Assembly: GCA_017962375.1 (NCBI GenBank)
Contig: JAGCVJ010000009.1
Location: 87,833 to 151,832, forward strand
Direction: 5' to 3'
Source: Bacteroidales bacterium
GTDB lineage: Bacteria > Bacteroidota > Bacteroidia > Bacteroidales > UBA932
DNA length: 64,000 bases
The first letter of the stretch is position 1. Each line of letters begins with the position of its first letter. Below, one piece after another: positions 51,119-59,982 of this stretch. The position numbers and the translations under genes were made by a program. The notes below the pieces were generated by a model. That model saw only the letters and a program-made list of their open reading frames with translations. It made no database searches and was not told the DNA's origin.

Positions 51119-53949
51119 GTTTCTGAAGCCTCGTCTACCAGATACAGCAGGTTCTTGAAGGAAATGCCGCTGTGTTCGGTAAGGCCAATCTCGCAGGTGC
51201 GGCTGGTGGCGTATCCCTCAGAGCAGCCTTCAACCTGATTGCGGAGGTCTCTAAGTCCCCAGTCGTTGAGTTCTGGAGTGAAGAATCCCTTGTCTCCGGC
51301 AAAGCCGCAGCAGTTGGTGTCCATCACTTTCACTCTTCTTGCGCACTGCTTGGCAATGTCCGCGATTGTGGTGTCTACGCCCAGCTTCTTGGAAGTGCAG
51401 ACGGCAAATACCGCAACGCACCTGTCCACCTTGGTTATCTTCAGGTTAGGCATCAGATATAGCTTGGCGAATTCGGCCGGCTCGTAGAGCGTGAGCTTGT
51501 CGCCGAAGTTGGACTTCATGGTGTAAAGGCAAGGAGTCATGTCGCAGACTATAGGCAGCTTTCCGCCTTCTGAGGCGGCGGTGAGTTCTTCCAGCAGGTT
51601 GTCGCTGAGCAGCTTTCCCGCCTTGACATATCCCTTGCTGGAGAAGGCCATGCCGCAGCAGAGCTTCTTCAGGTGAGCCGGATATACCACATCGTATCCT
51701 GCCTTGCGGATGAGCTTGTCCATCAGCTTGGTAAGAGAAAGGGCGTTTCTGTTCTCTATGCTGTTGCCCATTGAGCGGGTAAGGCAGCTCGGGAAGTAAA
51801 CCACTTTGCCCTTAGGGTTCTCAACGCCAGGTCTTGTGCCCTCCAGTATTGCCTTGGAAATCTTGCGGTTGCCTTTAGGGAAGCTTGGGTTCCACTTAGG
51901 AATCAGTCCGCAGGTAATCCATCTGGCGGCCTGTGCCAAAGGCTTCATGACCTTCTTGCCTACGGTCCTTCTCATCACGTATGAAGTGTTCCAGGCGGCT
52001 CTCATTCCCCATACTGCATTGCTCCAGTGGCGGGCTAAAGAGGCAGCTTTGTTCTCCTGTTTTTCTGTATGATTGCTGTGGCGCAGTTCCTTGGTGAGCT
52101 TTCCGTTGTCCACTTTCACAGGGCAGGCAACGGCGCACAGGCTGTCCGTGGCGCAGGTTTCCTCTCCCATGTACTTGAAAGTTTTCTTCATCTGGGCCAG
52201 GTCGGCCTCGTTGGTTCCGGTCTTTTCCAGGCGGGCCATCTCTCTGTAAGCCACCACCCTCTGCCTCGGCGATAATGTCAATCCTTCTGAAACACAGTTC
52301 TTTTCGCAGAATCCGCACTCCATGCAACGGTCTATCTCCGGACTGGTCTGAGGGCAAGGCTTGAGGTTCTTGATATGAGCCTTTGGATCCGGGTTAATGA
52401 TGACTCCCGGATTCAGTATGCCCTTAGGGTCGAACAGCTCTTTGACTTCCTTCATCAGGGCGTAGGCCTGCTCTCCCCATTCCTTTTCCACGAACGGGGC
52501 CATATTCCTTCCGGTTCCGTGCTCGGCTTTGAGCGAGCCGTCGTATTTCTTGACAACGAGGTCTGCCACGTCATCCATGAAAGCGGCGTACTTTGTCACT
52601 TCTGCCTCGTTCTGGAAATCCTGGTTGAACATGAAGTGCAGGTTTCCGGCAAGGGCGTGACCGAAGATAACTGCATCTGAGTAGCCATCTTTGTCAAAGA
52701 GTTCCCTCAGGTCTGTAACTGCCTCTGCCAGACGCGGTACCGGGAAGCAGATGTCTTCTATAATGGCTGTGGTTCCGGCCTTTCTCATTCCGGCCACGGT
52801 AGGCAGGCATTCCTTGCGGACTTTCCACAGGGTGGCCTGTTCTCCCGCGTCCATAGTGAACTCGAACGGAACTACCGTCTGGAATTCGGACAGGGCCTCG
52901 GTGATTCTCTTGATTTTTCCCTGGAGGGATGGCTTGTCTTCTTCGGTGATTTCCACCAGCAGGCCGCAGGCTCCATCAGGCAGTGTCTTCAAGAACTCAG
53001 GCACTCCGTCTGCGTTCTCCACGCTTCTGATGGAGGCCCTGTCTATCAGTTCCACAGCCGATACCGGCAGTTGCTTGAGCACTTGCACTGCGCTGCAGGC
53101 TTCTCTGATCGTTGGGAAGATTACAAGAGCCAAGCCCTTGAACTTCAGGTTGTCCACTGTCTTGTAGGTAATGCTGGATATGAATGCCAGCGTGCCCTCG
53201 GAACCTATGATCAGATGCTTGAGAATGTCTATTCCGTCTGAGTAGTCCACAAAGGCGTTCAGGCTGTAGCCCGTAGTGTTCTTGATCTTGTATTTCCTCT
53301 CGATTCTTTCTTTGAGGGTAGGGTTCTCCGCAATTCTTTTTGCAATGCTTTCAAGCCCGTCCACCAGAGTCTTGTGGGAATCTCTGAACCTCTTTACAGA
53401 GAGCTGGTCGGAGGTGTCCAGATCTGTTCCGTCCGGCATTATTATGTTCAGGTCTGCTACAGTCTTGTAGGAATTCTGGCTTGTGCCGCAGCACATTCCG
53501 CTGGCATTGTTTGCCGCTATTCCTCCAATCATTGCCGAGTCTATGGAAGCCGGGTCCGGACCTATCTTCTTTCCGAACCTTGTAAGCAGGCGGTTTGCCA
53601 TAGCTCCCCTGATGCCGGGACCCAGGCAGATATAGTCTCCTCTTGTGGAGATGTTGTAGTGCCTGAATCCATGCGTACATATAATCAGCACGGAATCTGA
53701 TATGGACTGGCCGCTCAGCGATGTTCCTCCGGCCCTGAAGGTTACGGGGATTTCCATACTGTAGGCAGTCATCAGTATCTGCCTTACTTCAGGAGACGAA
53801 TTCGCCCTGACCACCAGCTTTGGCACCAGACGGTAGAAAGACGCGTCTGTTCCGAACGCCAGAGTTGTAAGCGGATCGTGGAACATCCTTTCTTTCGGGA
53901 TGAACTTCAACAACTTGTCATAGAATTCTTTGTACTTACCTGTAAGCAT
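51109..53949 (-). CDS. FAD-linked oxidase fused to 4Fe-4S/CCG domain (GlcD-GlcF type)
   Basis: A 946-residue fusion. The N-terminal FAD_binding_4 domain has VTFRAGGTSLSGQS and AMIGGIAANNASGMCCGTSQ; the FAD-oxidase C domain includes AVIFGHALAGNLHFMFNQ and LKAEHGTGRN. A ferredoxin-type region (CMECGFCEKNCVS, CATDSLCAVACPV) follows, then two CCG domains (LKKLCCGMAFSSKG; DTNCCGFAGDKG). It probably oxidises D-lactate or glycolate into the quinone pool. ATG 53949 (MLTGKYKEF) is preferred over a TTG at 53970 that overlaps the upstream gene. Confidence 0.9.
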   Translation of the reverse strand: MLTGKYKEFYDKLLKFIPKERMFHDPLTTLAFGTDASFYRLVPKLVVRANSSPEVRQILMTAYSMEIPVTFRAGGTSLSGQSISDSVLIICTHGFRHYNISTRGDYICLGPGIRGAMANRLLTRFGKKIGPDPASIDSAMIGGIAANNASGMCCGTSQNSYKTVADLNIIMPDGTDLDTSDQLSVKRFRDSHKTLVDGLESIAKRIAENPTLKERIERKYKIKNTTGYSLNAFVDYSDGIDILKHLIIGSEGTLAFISSITYKTVDNLKFKGLALVIFPTIREACSAVQVLKQLPVSAVELIDRASIRSVENADGVPEFLKTLPDGACGLLVEITEEDKPSLQGKIKRITEALSEFQTVVPFEFTMDAGEQATLWKVRKECLPTVAGMRKAGTTAIIEDICFPVPRLAEAVTDLRELFDKDGYSDAVIFGHALAGNLHFMFNQDFQNEAEVTKYAAFMDDVADLVVKKYDGSLKAEHGTGRNMAPFVEKEWGEQAYALMKEVKELFDPKGILNPGVIINPDPKAHIKNLKPCPQTSPEIDRCMECGFCEKNCVSEGLTLSPRQRVVAYREMARLEKTGTNEADLAQMKKTFKYMGEETCATDSLCAVACPVKVDNGKLTKELRHSNHTEKQENKAASLARHWSNAVWGMRAAWNTSYVMRRTVGKKVMKPLAQAARWITCGLIPKWNPSFPKGNRKISKAILEGTRPGVENPKGKVVYFPSCLTRSMGNSIENRNALSLTKLMDKLIRKAGYDVVYPAHLKKLCCGMAFSSKGYVKAGKLLSDNLLEELTAASEGGKLPIVCDMTPCLYTMKSNFGDKLTLYEPAEFAKLYLMPNLKITKVDRCVAVFAVCTSKKLGVDTTIADIAKQCARRVKVMDTNCCGFAGDKGFFTPELNDWGLRDLRNQVEGCSEGYATSRTCEIGLTEHSGISFKNLLYLVDEASETLQ

Positions 53950-53957
53950 ATTGTAAA

Positions 53958-56135
53958 CTATTTGTTGCAAATTATTTTGAGAGCCTCTTCAAGATCTGCG
54001 GTATCTATATCTTTGGCAATCACAATGTCTTCCGGATCTATTATGTAAATGTGAGGCGTTGTTTCTATGTCATATTTCTTGGCAAGACCTGCAAGAGCAT
54101 CCTTGTCCCAAAGCTGGCGCCAGACCATAAAATTCTCGTGCTGTGCCAGATACTTTCTCCAGGCCGTTTCGTCTTGCCCCACATAAATTGCTGTGAATGA
54201 GGCAGCCCTCCTGTATTTGTTCCAGATTTCAAAAAGCTTTGGCAGCATTTCAGTGCAGACTCCGCAGGTAGTTTTGTAGAACACCAGAACCTTGTATTCT
54301 CCTTCTGGAGAGAGAAGTTCAATAGGGAAACCAGCAACGTCGTAGAGCATCAGGTTTGTTGCTTTGCTGCCAAGCTTGTTCTTGTTGTATGCGGAAACTG
54401 CATCGCATACATTGTGGACGAACACTGTGTCTTCCCATTTCTCTCTCATGCCGCAGATGTATTTCTCTCCGGTATATGCCGCAGCCTCCTGATCAGGATA
54501 CAGGTCTGAATTCATCAGGAACATATATGTATGCCTGATCAGCTCTCTGAAAGATTCTATGTTTCCAGCAGTGCCTTCCGCTATTTGGTCCACGCTATGT
54601 TTCCTGAGTTCCGTTTCCACATCCTCTGGATAAGATAATTCTCTCGGGAAGATTACAGAAAGATAATCAACGGCCTGCTTTGCCTTGAGCTCTTCGTCAT
54701 CCAGCATTATCTTTAGGGTAGGGGTAAGGATTCCTCTTCCCTTAATTCTCAGCGAATGATCCAGAAGAAACATCTTTGGCGTGCTCACAACTCCATAATC
54801 TACAGGGAATTTGCTTTCGCGATCTATATCTGCAACGTGAAGCCAGTTGACAAAAGGATTGATGGTGGCAAAATTCTCCTTCACATATTCTTTCCATGCA
54901 TTGGCATCTGTTCCTGTATAGACTGTCATTACATTCAAAGGAGAGAATTTGTAGTTGTCCAGAAACTCCAAAAATCTTGGAGTCTCAACTTTACAATGGT
55001 TGCAGTCATCTGAGTAAAAGTAGATTATGGAATAATCTCCCATCATTTCGCTCACGCTTCTTTCCACTCCGGCTGTATCCTTCAGATTCAACTCAGGAGC
55101 TTTTGCTCCAACCAGAGTGCCCTTGTTTACGGTATCAAACCAGGCTGCTTCAGCCCTGTCTTTTTCCGAAATATCATTATTTCCAATTATATACTTCTCA
55201 GCGACATAGACAGCACTTCCTTCACATCCCATAACAATTGAAGACGAATACCTTCGGAAACATTCCATAGCTGTGGCTGCTCTCATCTTGGGATCTGTCA
55301 GGTAGCGGTTTTCCATCAGATAGTCTATGGCCATGTTCCTTACGCTCTCGGTTGACAGCTTGAATTTGTCAAGGAAAATGTCCAGAATCTGCTTGCCGAA
55401 TTCAGTATAGTAAAGCCTTTCATCCGCAATGTCGGCCATCCTGTCTTCTGCTCCTGCTCCAAGGTCTCTGACCTTGAAACTTAGATAAATGGCAGCAAGC
55501 GAGTTTGGCGCTTCCTTTTTTGCTTTTTGAAGCAAAACTTGAAAATTAGGAGAATATCCCATACGACCGTATTCGGAGACAGAATCCATTAATTGACAGC
55601 TATGGAGGTAAATGTCGTTTTCAGGCCCGTATTTGTCTCTGCGGGGCTTTTTCCTCCAGACTTCCCCGTTTTGCAAATATTTGTTTCCTCCGTTATTGCT
55701 TCCTTCATACAAGACAAATGTTTCTTTGAAGTTTCCTCCATTAGAAGGAGAATAGAAAAAATTGTTTACTTTCTCCCAATGTGGATGGTAAATCTGATAT
55801 TGTCCTGAAGTAAAAAGATTATTCTGGTCTTTGCTCAGGTCCAGAGGATAAACAAGTCCTTTGAAAGACACGATTCCTTTTTTGTTGACAACGGCGGAGT
55901 CTATGGTAACAAGCTTTCCCCAGCTGTATTTTTTGAGATAAACAAGACGGCCGACAGCAAAATCTCCAAAATGCTTGCTGTTTTGATATTTGAACCAATC
56001 GGAACAGTCAAGTCTTATGTCATATACTCCAGAAGGTTTCTGGGCAAAAGAGCAAATCGCCGAGAACAAGAATACAAGGGCTGTAAGAAACAGTCCTTTA
56101 AGTGAATGAGCCGGTGTCCTTGTTTTGTCTGGCAC
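53958..56135 (-). CDS. Periplasmic protein with two thioredoxin-like domains
   Basis: A 725-residue exported protein (hydrophobic leader LKGLFLTALVFLFSAICSFAQ). The first TlpA-like domain has CNHC at residues 378-381 (YSIIYFYSDDCNHCKVETPR) with TPKMFLLD; the second has CGVC at 624-627 (YKVLVFYKTTCGVCTEMLP) with cis-Pro TTPHIYIID. The N-terminal 340 residues include a DUF4369-like beta region and helices, and between the domains lies a DUF5106-like helical part. It is probably a periplasmic thiol-disulfide protein. The downstream oxidoreductase starts 8 bases later; CoaD ends 5 bases upstream. Confidence 0.85.
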   Translation of the reverse strand: MPDKTRTPAHSLKGLFLTALVFLFSAICSFAQKPSGVYDIRLDCSDWFKYQNSKHFGDFAVGRLVYLKKYSWGKLVTIDSAVVNKKGIVSFKGLVYPLDLSKDQNNLFTSGQYQIYHPHWEKVNNFFYSPSNGGNFKETFVLYEGSNNGGNKYLQNGEVWRKKPRRDKYGPENDIYLHSCQLMDSVSEYGRMGYSPNFQVLLQKAKKEAPNSLAAIYLSFKVRDLGAGAEDRMADIADERLYYTEFGKQILDIFLDKFKLSTESVRNMAIDYLMENRYLTDPKMRAATAMECFRRYSSSIVMGCEGSAVYVAEKYIIGNNDISEKDRAEAAWFDTVNKGTLVGAKAPELNLKDTAGVERSVSEMMGDYSIIYFYSDDCNHCKVETPRFLEFLDNYKFSPLNVMTVYTGTDANAWKEYVKENFATINPFVNWLHVADIDRESKFPVDYGVVSTPKMFLLDHSLRIKGRGILTPTLKIMLDDEELKAKQAVDYLSVIFPRELSYPEDVETELRKHSVDQIAEGTAGNIESFRELIRHTYMFLMNSDLYPDQEAAAYTGEKYICGMREKWEDTVFVHNVCDAVSAYNKNKLGSKATNLMLYDVAGFPIELLSPEGEYKVLVFYKTTCGVCTEMLPKLFEIWNKYRRAASFTAIYVGQDETAWRKYLAQHENFMVWRQLWDKDALAGLAKKYDIETTPHIYIIDPEDIVIAKDIDTADLEEALKIICNK

Positions 56136-56140
56136 TATTT

Positions 56141-56638
56141 CTACTTCTTGAGTTCTTTTTTGGCCTTGATGTATTTCTTGATGTCCACTCCGGCTGGCAT
56201 GAAAGGAGTGGCGTCGCCGTTGTGGATGAGAAGGTCTCTTACAACGGTGGAGGAGATGAAGGAGTATTCGTGGCTGGCCTGAACGTAAACGGTTACCACG
56301 TCTGGATCCAGCACCCTGTTGGCCTGGGCGATAACACCCTCAAACTCAAAGTCTGTGGTGGTTCTCAGGCCTCTGACTATGAAGTTTACGCCAAGCTTGT
56401 GGCAAAGGTCTATGGTCAGCTGCTTGTAGCAGCATACGTCCACTCTCTCTCCATAAGGCTTAATGGCGTCTTTGATGATCTTGATCCTGATGTCCACAGG
56501 GAAGAAACCGGTTGTCTTGTTGCTGTTGTAGCCGACTGCAACTATCACTTTGTCAAATAGTTTAAGAGCCGAATCCAGAACATCCAGATGGCCGGCGGTG
56601 AATGGATCAAAAGATCCCGGGAATATTGCTGTGCGCAT
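56141..56638 (-). CDS. coaD: Pantetheine-phosphate adenylyltransferase
   Basis: CoaD transfers AMP from ATP to 4'-phosphopantetheine, the fourth step of CoA synthesis. The 165-residue protein has the nucleotidyltransferase motifs TAIFPGSFDPFTAGHLDVLD (T/HxGH type), GYNSNKTTGFFPVDIRI, VRGLRTTTDFEFE and the SSTVVRDL (S-T/S-x-x-R-x) motif. Length is standard. It lies between ung and the thioredoxin-like gene on the same strand. Confidence 0.97.
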   Translation of the reverse strand: MRTAIFPGSFDPFTAGHLDVLDSALKLFDKVIVAVGYNSNKTTGFFPVDIRIKIIKDAIKPYGERVDVCCYKQLTIDLCHKLGVNFIVRGLRTTTDFEFEGVIAQANRVLDPDVVTVYVQASHEYSFISSTVVRDLLIHNGDATPFMPAGVDIKKYIKAKKELKK

Positions 56639-56697
56639 AGTTTCTCTAGTTTACACTTAACAAAGTGTAAATTTAAGAAAAAAAGTAATGGGAAGGT

Positions 56698-57369
56698 TTA
56701 TCGGGTCCAGTCTATAGGCGAGAGGCCCTGAATCTCCAGATACTCGTTGCACTTGGAGAAATGGCGGCAGCCGAAGAAGGCTCCGCCGGCAAGCGGAGAC
56801 GGGTGGGCAGCTTCCAGAACAAGATGCTTAGAAGTGTCTATGAGAGCTTTTTTACTCTTAGCAAAATTGCCCCAGAGCATGAACACGACACCTGTCTTAT
56901 GGTCTGATATAGCCTTGATTACGCTGTCTGTGAAAGTGGTCCAGCCTATCTTGCTGTGAGAGGCGGCGGTGTATGCCCTCACCGTGAGGATGGCATTCAG
57001 AAGAAAGACTCCCTGCCTGGCCCAGCCGGTGAGGTTTCCGTTTTTTCCCTGCATGGAAATGCCAAGGTCAGACTCGATTTCCTTGTAGATATTCTTCAGG
57101 CTTGGGGGAAGAGCCACTCCGTCTGGAACAGAGAAGCTCAGGCCATGAGCCTGGCCCGGGTTATGGTAGGGGTCCTGGCCCAGGATCACAACCTTAACAT
57201 CGTTGAACGGAGTAAGGGCAAAGGCGTTGAAAATCAAAGATCCCGGAGGGTAGATAGTAGCTCCGGAATCCTTTTCTTTATGGAGGTATGCGGCAAGGTC
57301 CCTGAAATAAGGCTTGCTGAACTCATCGCTGAGTATGCTCTTCCACTGCTGTTCAATCTTTACGTCCAT
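56698..57369 (-). CDS. ung: Uracil-DNA glycosylase, family 1
   Basis: Ung removes uracil from DNA. The 223-residue protein has the family-1 motifs: water-activating VVILGQDPYHNPGQAHGLSF (Asp), GVFLLNAILTV, VVFMLWGNFAKSK and AAHPSPLAGGAFFGCRHF (minor-groove loop with catalytic His). Its start is 2 bases after the lon stop, so it is probably co-transcribed with lon. Confidence 0.97.
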   Translation of the reverse strand: MDVKIEQQWKSILSDEFSKPYFRDLAAYLHKEKDSGATIYPPGSLIFNAFALTPFNDVKVVILGQDPYHNPGQAHGLSFSVPDGVALPPSLKNIYKEIESDLGISMQGKNGNLTGWARQGVFLLNAILTVRAYTAASHSKIGWTTFTDSVIKAISDHKTGVVFMLWGNFAKSKKALIDTSKHLVLEAAHPSPLAGGAFFGCRHFSKCNEYLEIQGLSPIDWTR

Positions 57370-57371
57370 CT

Positions 57372-59786
57372 CTATTTAGGGAAGATAAAGTTGATGACTT
57401 CGTCTATTGTCTTGACATACTTGAACTTGAGTCCTTTGATATAGACAGGCTTGATTTCGGATATGTCTTTGCGGTTGTCTTCGCTGAGGATGATGGTGGA
57501 CACTCCTGCTCTCTTGGCGGCCAGAATCTTTTCCTTGATTCCGCCGACAGGCAGAACTTTTCCTCTCAAAGTCATTTCTCCGGTCATCGCGATTTTGCTC
57601 TTTACCTTCTTGTGCATCAGGGCGGAAGCCATAGCGCTTACCATTGTGATGCCGGCAGACGGGCCGTCCTTAGGAATAGCTCCTTCTGGAACGTGAACGT
57701 GGAGGTCAAATTTCTTGAACTGAGCCGGAGTCAAGCCCAAAAGCTTGGTGTTGGCCTTCAGCCACTGGTAGGCGATGGTGGCGGATTCTTTCATTACGTC
57801 TCCCAGGTTGCCGGTGGTGGTGAGCATTCCCTTGCCTTCGCTTCTGATGCACTCCACAAAGAGAATCTCTCCGCCCATTTCGGTCCAGGCCAGGCCGGTT
57901 ACAACGCCAGGGGCCTCGTTGTCTTTCTGAAGCTCGTGCTGGTTGGTAGGAAGGCCCAGAATCTCCTTCACGTCCTTTACCTCAATGGTATCTGGAACTT
58001 TCTCGTCCATAGCCACTTTCATGGCCTGGTGGCGGGCAATCTTAGCTATCTGCTTGTCCAGCTGCCTAACGCCGCTCTCGCGAGTGTACTCGTCTATTAT
58101 CTCGTCAATGGCGCCCTTGCCGAAGTTCAGCTGTTCAGCTTTCAGGCCGTGCTCTTTAATCTGCTTAGGAACCAGATAGTCTTTGGCTATGTGGAACTTC
58201 TCTTCAGACAGGTATCCTGAAAGCGGAATCATCTCCATCCTGTCTTTGAGGGCTGGCTGTATGGTGGAAATGTTGTTGGCGGTAGTTATGAACAGCACTC
58301 TGGAAAGGTCGTAGTCTATGTCCAGATAGTTGTCGTGGAACGTGGTGTTCTGCTCAGGGTCAAGCACTTCCAGAAGAGCCGAAGCCGGGTCTCCGTGATA
58401 GTCGTTGGATACCTTGTCTATCTCGTCCAGCACAATTACAGGGTTGGATGTGCCGGCACGGTTGATGGCCTGCATAATTCTTCCGGCCATGGCGCCGATA
58501 TAGGTTTTGCGGTGGCCTCTGATTTCAGACTCGTCGTGAAGACCGCCTAGGGAAATCCTCTGGTACTTTCTTCCCAACGCTCTTGCAACTGATTTGCCCA
58601 GAGAAGTTTTTCCGGTGCCTGGAGGGCCGTACAGGCAGATGATAGGGGATTTCATGTTCCCCCTAAGCTTCAGAACGGCAAGGAATTCCACAATCCTGTC
58701 CTTGATCTTGTCCAGGCCGTAGTGGTCCTCGTCCAGAACCTGCTTGGCGTGCTTGAGGTCCAGGTTGTCCTCAGTAAGCTCATCCCAAGGCAGATGCACC
58801 ATAAACTCCAGATAGTTCAGTTCCACATTGTAGTCCGGAGTGTTAGGGTTGAGTTTCTCCAGCCTGGAGATGCATCTGTCAAACTCCTTCTTGGCGTATT
58901 CCGGCCATTTTTTGTCGGCGGCCTTTTTCAGCAACTCCGAAACGTCTTTGGAATTGCCGCTCATTCCAAGCTCTTCCTGTATGGTTTTCAGCTGGTTGTT
59001 CAGGTAATACTCCCTCTGCTGCTGGTCCATCTCGCTCTTTACCTTCTGCTGGATGTCGTCCTTTATCTTGAGGATTTCAATCTGCTTGCTCAAAACTCCC
59101 AGAAGCTTGTAGGCCCTCTGCTTGATGTCGCTTTCCATAAGGAGCTTGATCTTGTCTGCAACGGCCTCGTTGTCAAGGGTTGTGGCTATGAAGTTGGTAA
59201 GGAACTCGAAAGAGTCTATGTTCTTTATGGCAAACTCGCTCTCGGCGGCAAAAGATGAGGTGTATTTTACAATCCTCAGTGCCGATTCCTTTATAGAATC
59301 TGACAGCGCCTTCAGGTCCTTGTCATCCTTTGCAGGAAAAATGTCCGTCAGGTTCTCAATCTTTCCAATCAGATAGGGGTCATCGGCGATTATCTGCTCC
59401 AGGCGGAATCTCCTGATTCCCTGAAGCACAGCTGTCAGGGCACCGTCAGGCATCTCTATCAGCTTGAGAATCTTGGCGCTGCAGCCGATCTCATAAAGAT
59501 CGGAAATACGCGGGTCGTCTTTGTGAACGTCTATCTGAGTGGCAGTGCCTATTACGCGAGTGGTCTTGTATAGGGCTCTGATCAGCTTGACGGACTTGTC
59601 TCTGCCTATGGTCACAGGCAGAATCGTGCCTGGAAACAGCACGGAATCCCTCATTGCCAGGATAGGCAATGTCTGTGGAACTTCTATCTTGTCTGTCTTT
59701 GCGTTTGCTTCTATGCTCATTACCGGAAGGATGTTTATGTCCGCTCCTTCCATCTGGTTCAGCAGTTTCTCGTCAAAAAATTTCAT
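57372..59786 (-). CDS. lon: ATP-dependent Lon protease
   Basis: An 804-residue Lon with an N-terminal substrate-binding domain (LPILAMRDSVLFPGTILPVT), a coiled-coil middle (QQREYYLNNQLKTIQEELG), an AAA+ module (Walker A CLYGPPGTGKTSLGKS; VIVLDEIDKV; sensor ITTANNIS) and a C-terminal Ser-Lys protease (IPKDGPSAGITM with the catalytic Ser; GGIKEKILAAKRAG with the Lys). It degrades misfolded and regulatory proteins. The 196 bases upstream (59787-59982) carry no gene but TGACA/TGTCA boxes and a sigma-54-like site. Confidence 0.97.
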   Translation of the reverse strand: MKFFDEKLLNQMEGADINILPVMSIEANAKTDKIEVPQTLPILAMRDSVLFPGTILPVTIGRDKSVKLIRALYKTTRVIGTATQIDVHKDDPRISDLYEIGCSAKILKLIEMPDGALTAVLQGIRRFRLEQIIADDPYLIGKIENLTDIFPAKDDKDLKALSDSIKESALRIVKYTSSFAAESEFAIKNIDSFEFLTNFIATTLDNEAVADKIKLLMESDIKQRAYKLLGVLSKQIEILKIKDDIQQKVKSEMDQQQREYYLNNQLKTIQEELGMSGNSKDVSELLKKAADKKWPEYAKKEFDRCISRLEKLNPNTPDYNVELNYLEFMVHLPWDELTEDNLDLKHAKQVLDEDHYGLDKIKDRIVEFLAVLKLRGNMKSPIICLYGPPGTGKTSLGKSVARALGRKYQRISLGGLHDESEIRGHRKTYIGAMAGRIMQAINRAGTSNPVIVLDEIDKVSNDYHGDPASALLEVLDPEQNTTFHDNYLDIDYDLSRVLFITTANNISTIQPALKDRMEMIPLSGYLSEEKFHIAKDYLVPKQIKEHGLKAEQLNFGKGAIDEIIDEYTRESGVRQLDKQIAKIARHQAMKVAMDEKVPDTIEVKDVKEILGLPTNQHELQKDNEAPGVVTGLAWTEMGGEILFVECIRSEGKGMLTTTGNLGDVMKESATIAYQWLKANTKLLGLTPAQFKKFDLHVHVPEGAIPKDGPSAGITMVSAMASALMHKKVKSKIAMTGEMTLRGKVLPVGGIKEKILAAKRAGVSTIILSEDNRKDISEIKPVYIKGLKFKYVKTIDEVINFIFPK

Positions 59787-59901
59787 TCGGTACTCTCTTT
59801 CTGTTAATCTTCAAATATGTCAAAATGTCAGTAGACAAAACACGGCCTTCCCGTGATATGGGCCGCAAGCCTTGTCTAGAGCACTTCCACTATGAATTCA
59901 G

Positions 59902-59916
59902 TCAATCATTGTGCCA
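59902..59916 (-). promoter_or_regulatory. Weak sigma-54-like site upstream of lon
   Basis: On the minus strand TGGCAC-AATGA-TTGA has the -24 box and exact spacing, but the -12 has TTGA instead of TTGC. Nearby repeats TGACATTTTGACA and CTGACA may be heat-shock activator sites. Very tentative. Confidence 0.25.
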
Positions 59917-59982
59917 AAGGCTCCAAAGGCATATTTTGTCAGTTGCACCTATATATACTGTGATAGTCGGGAAATCTTTCAG

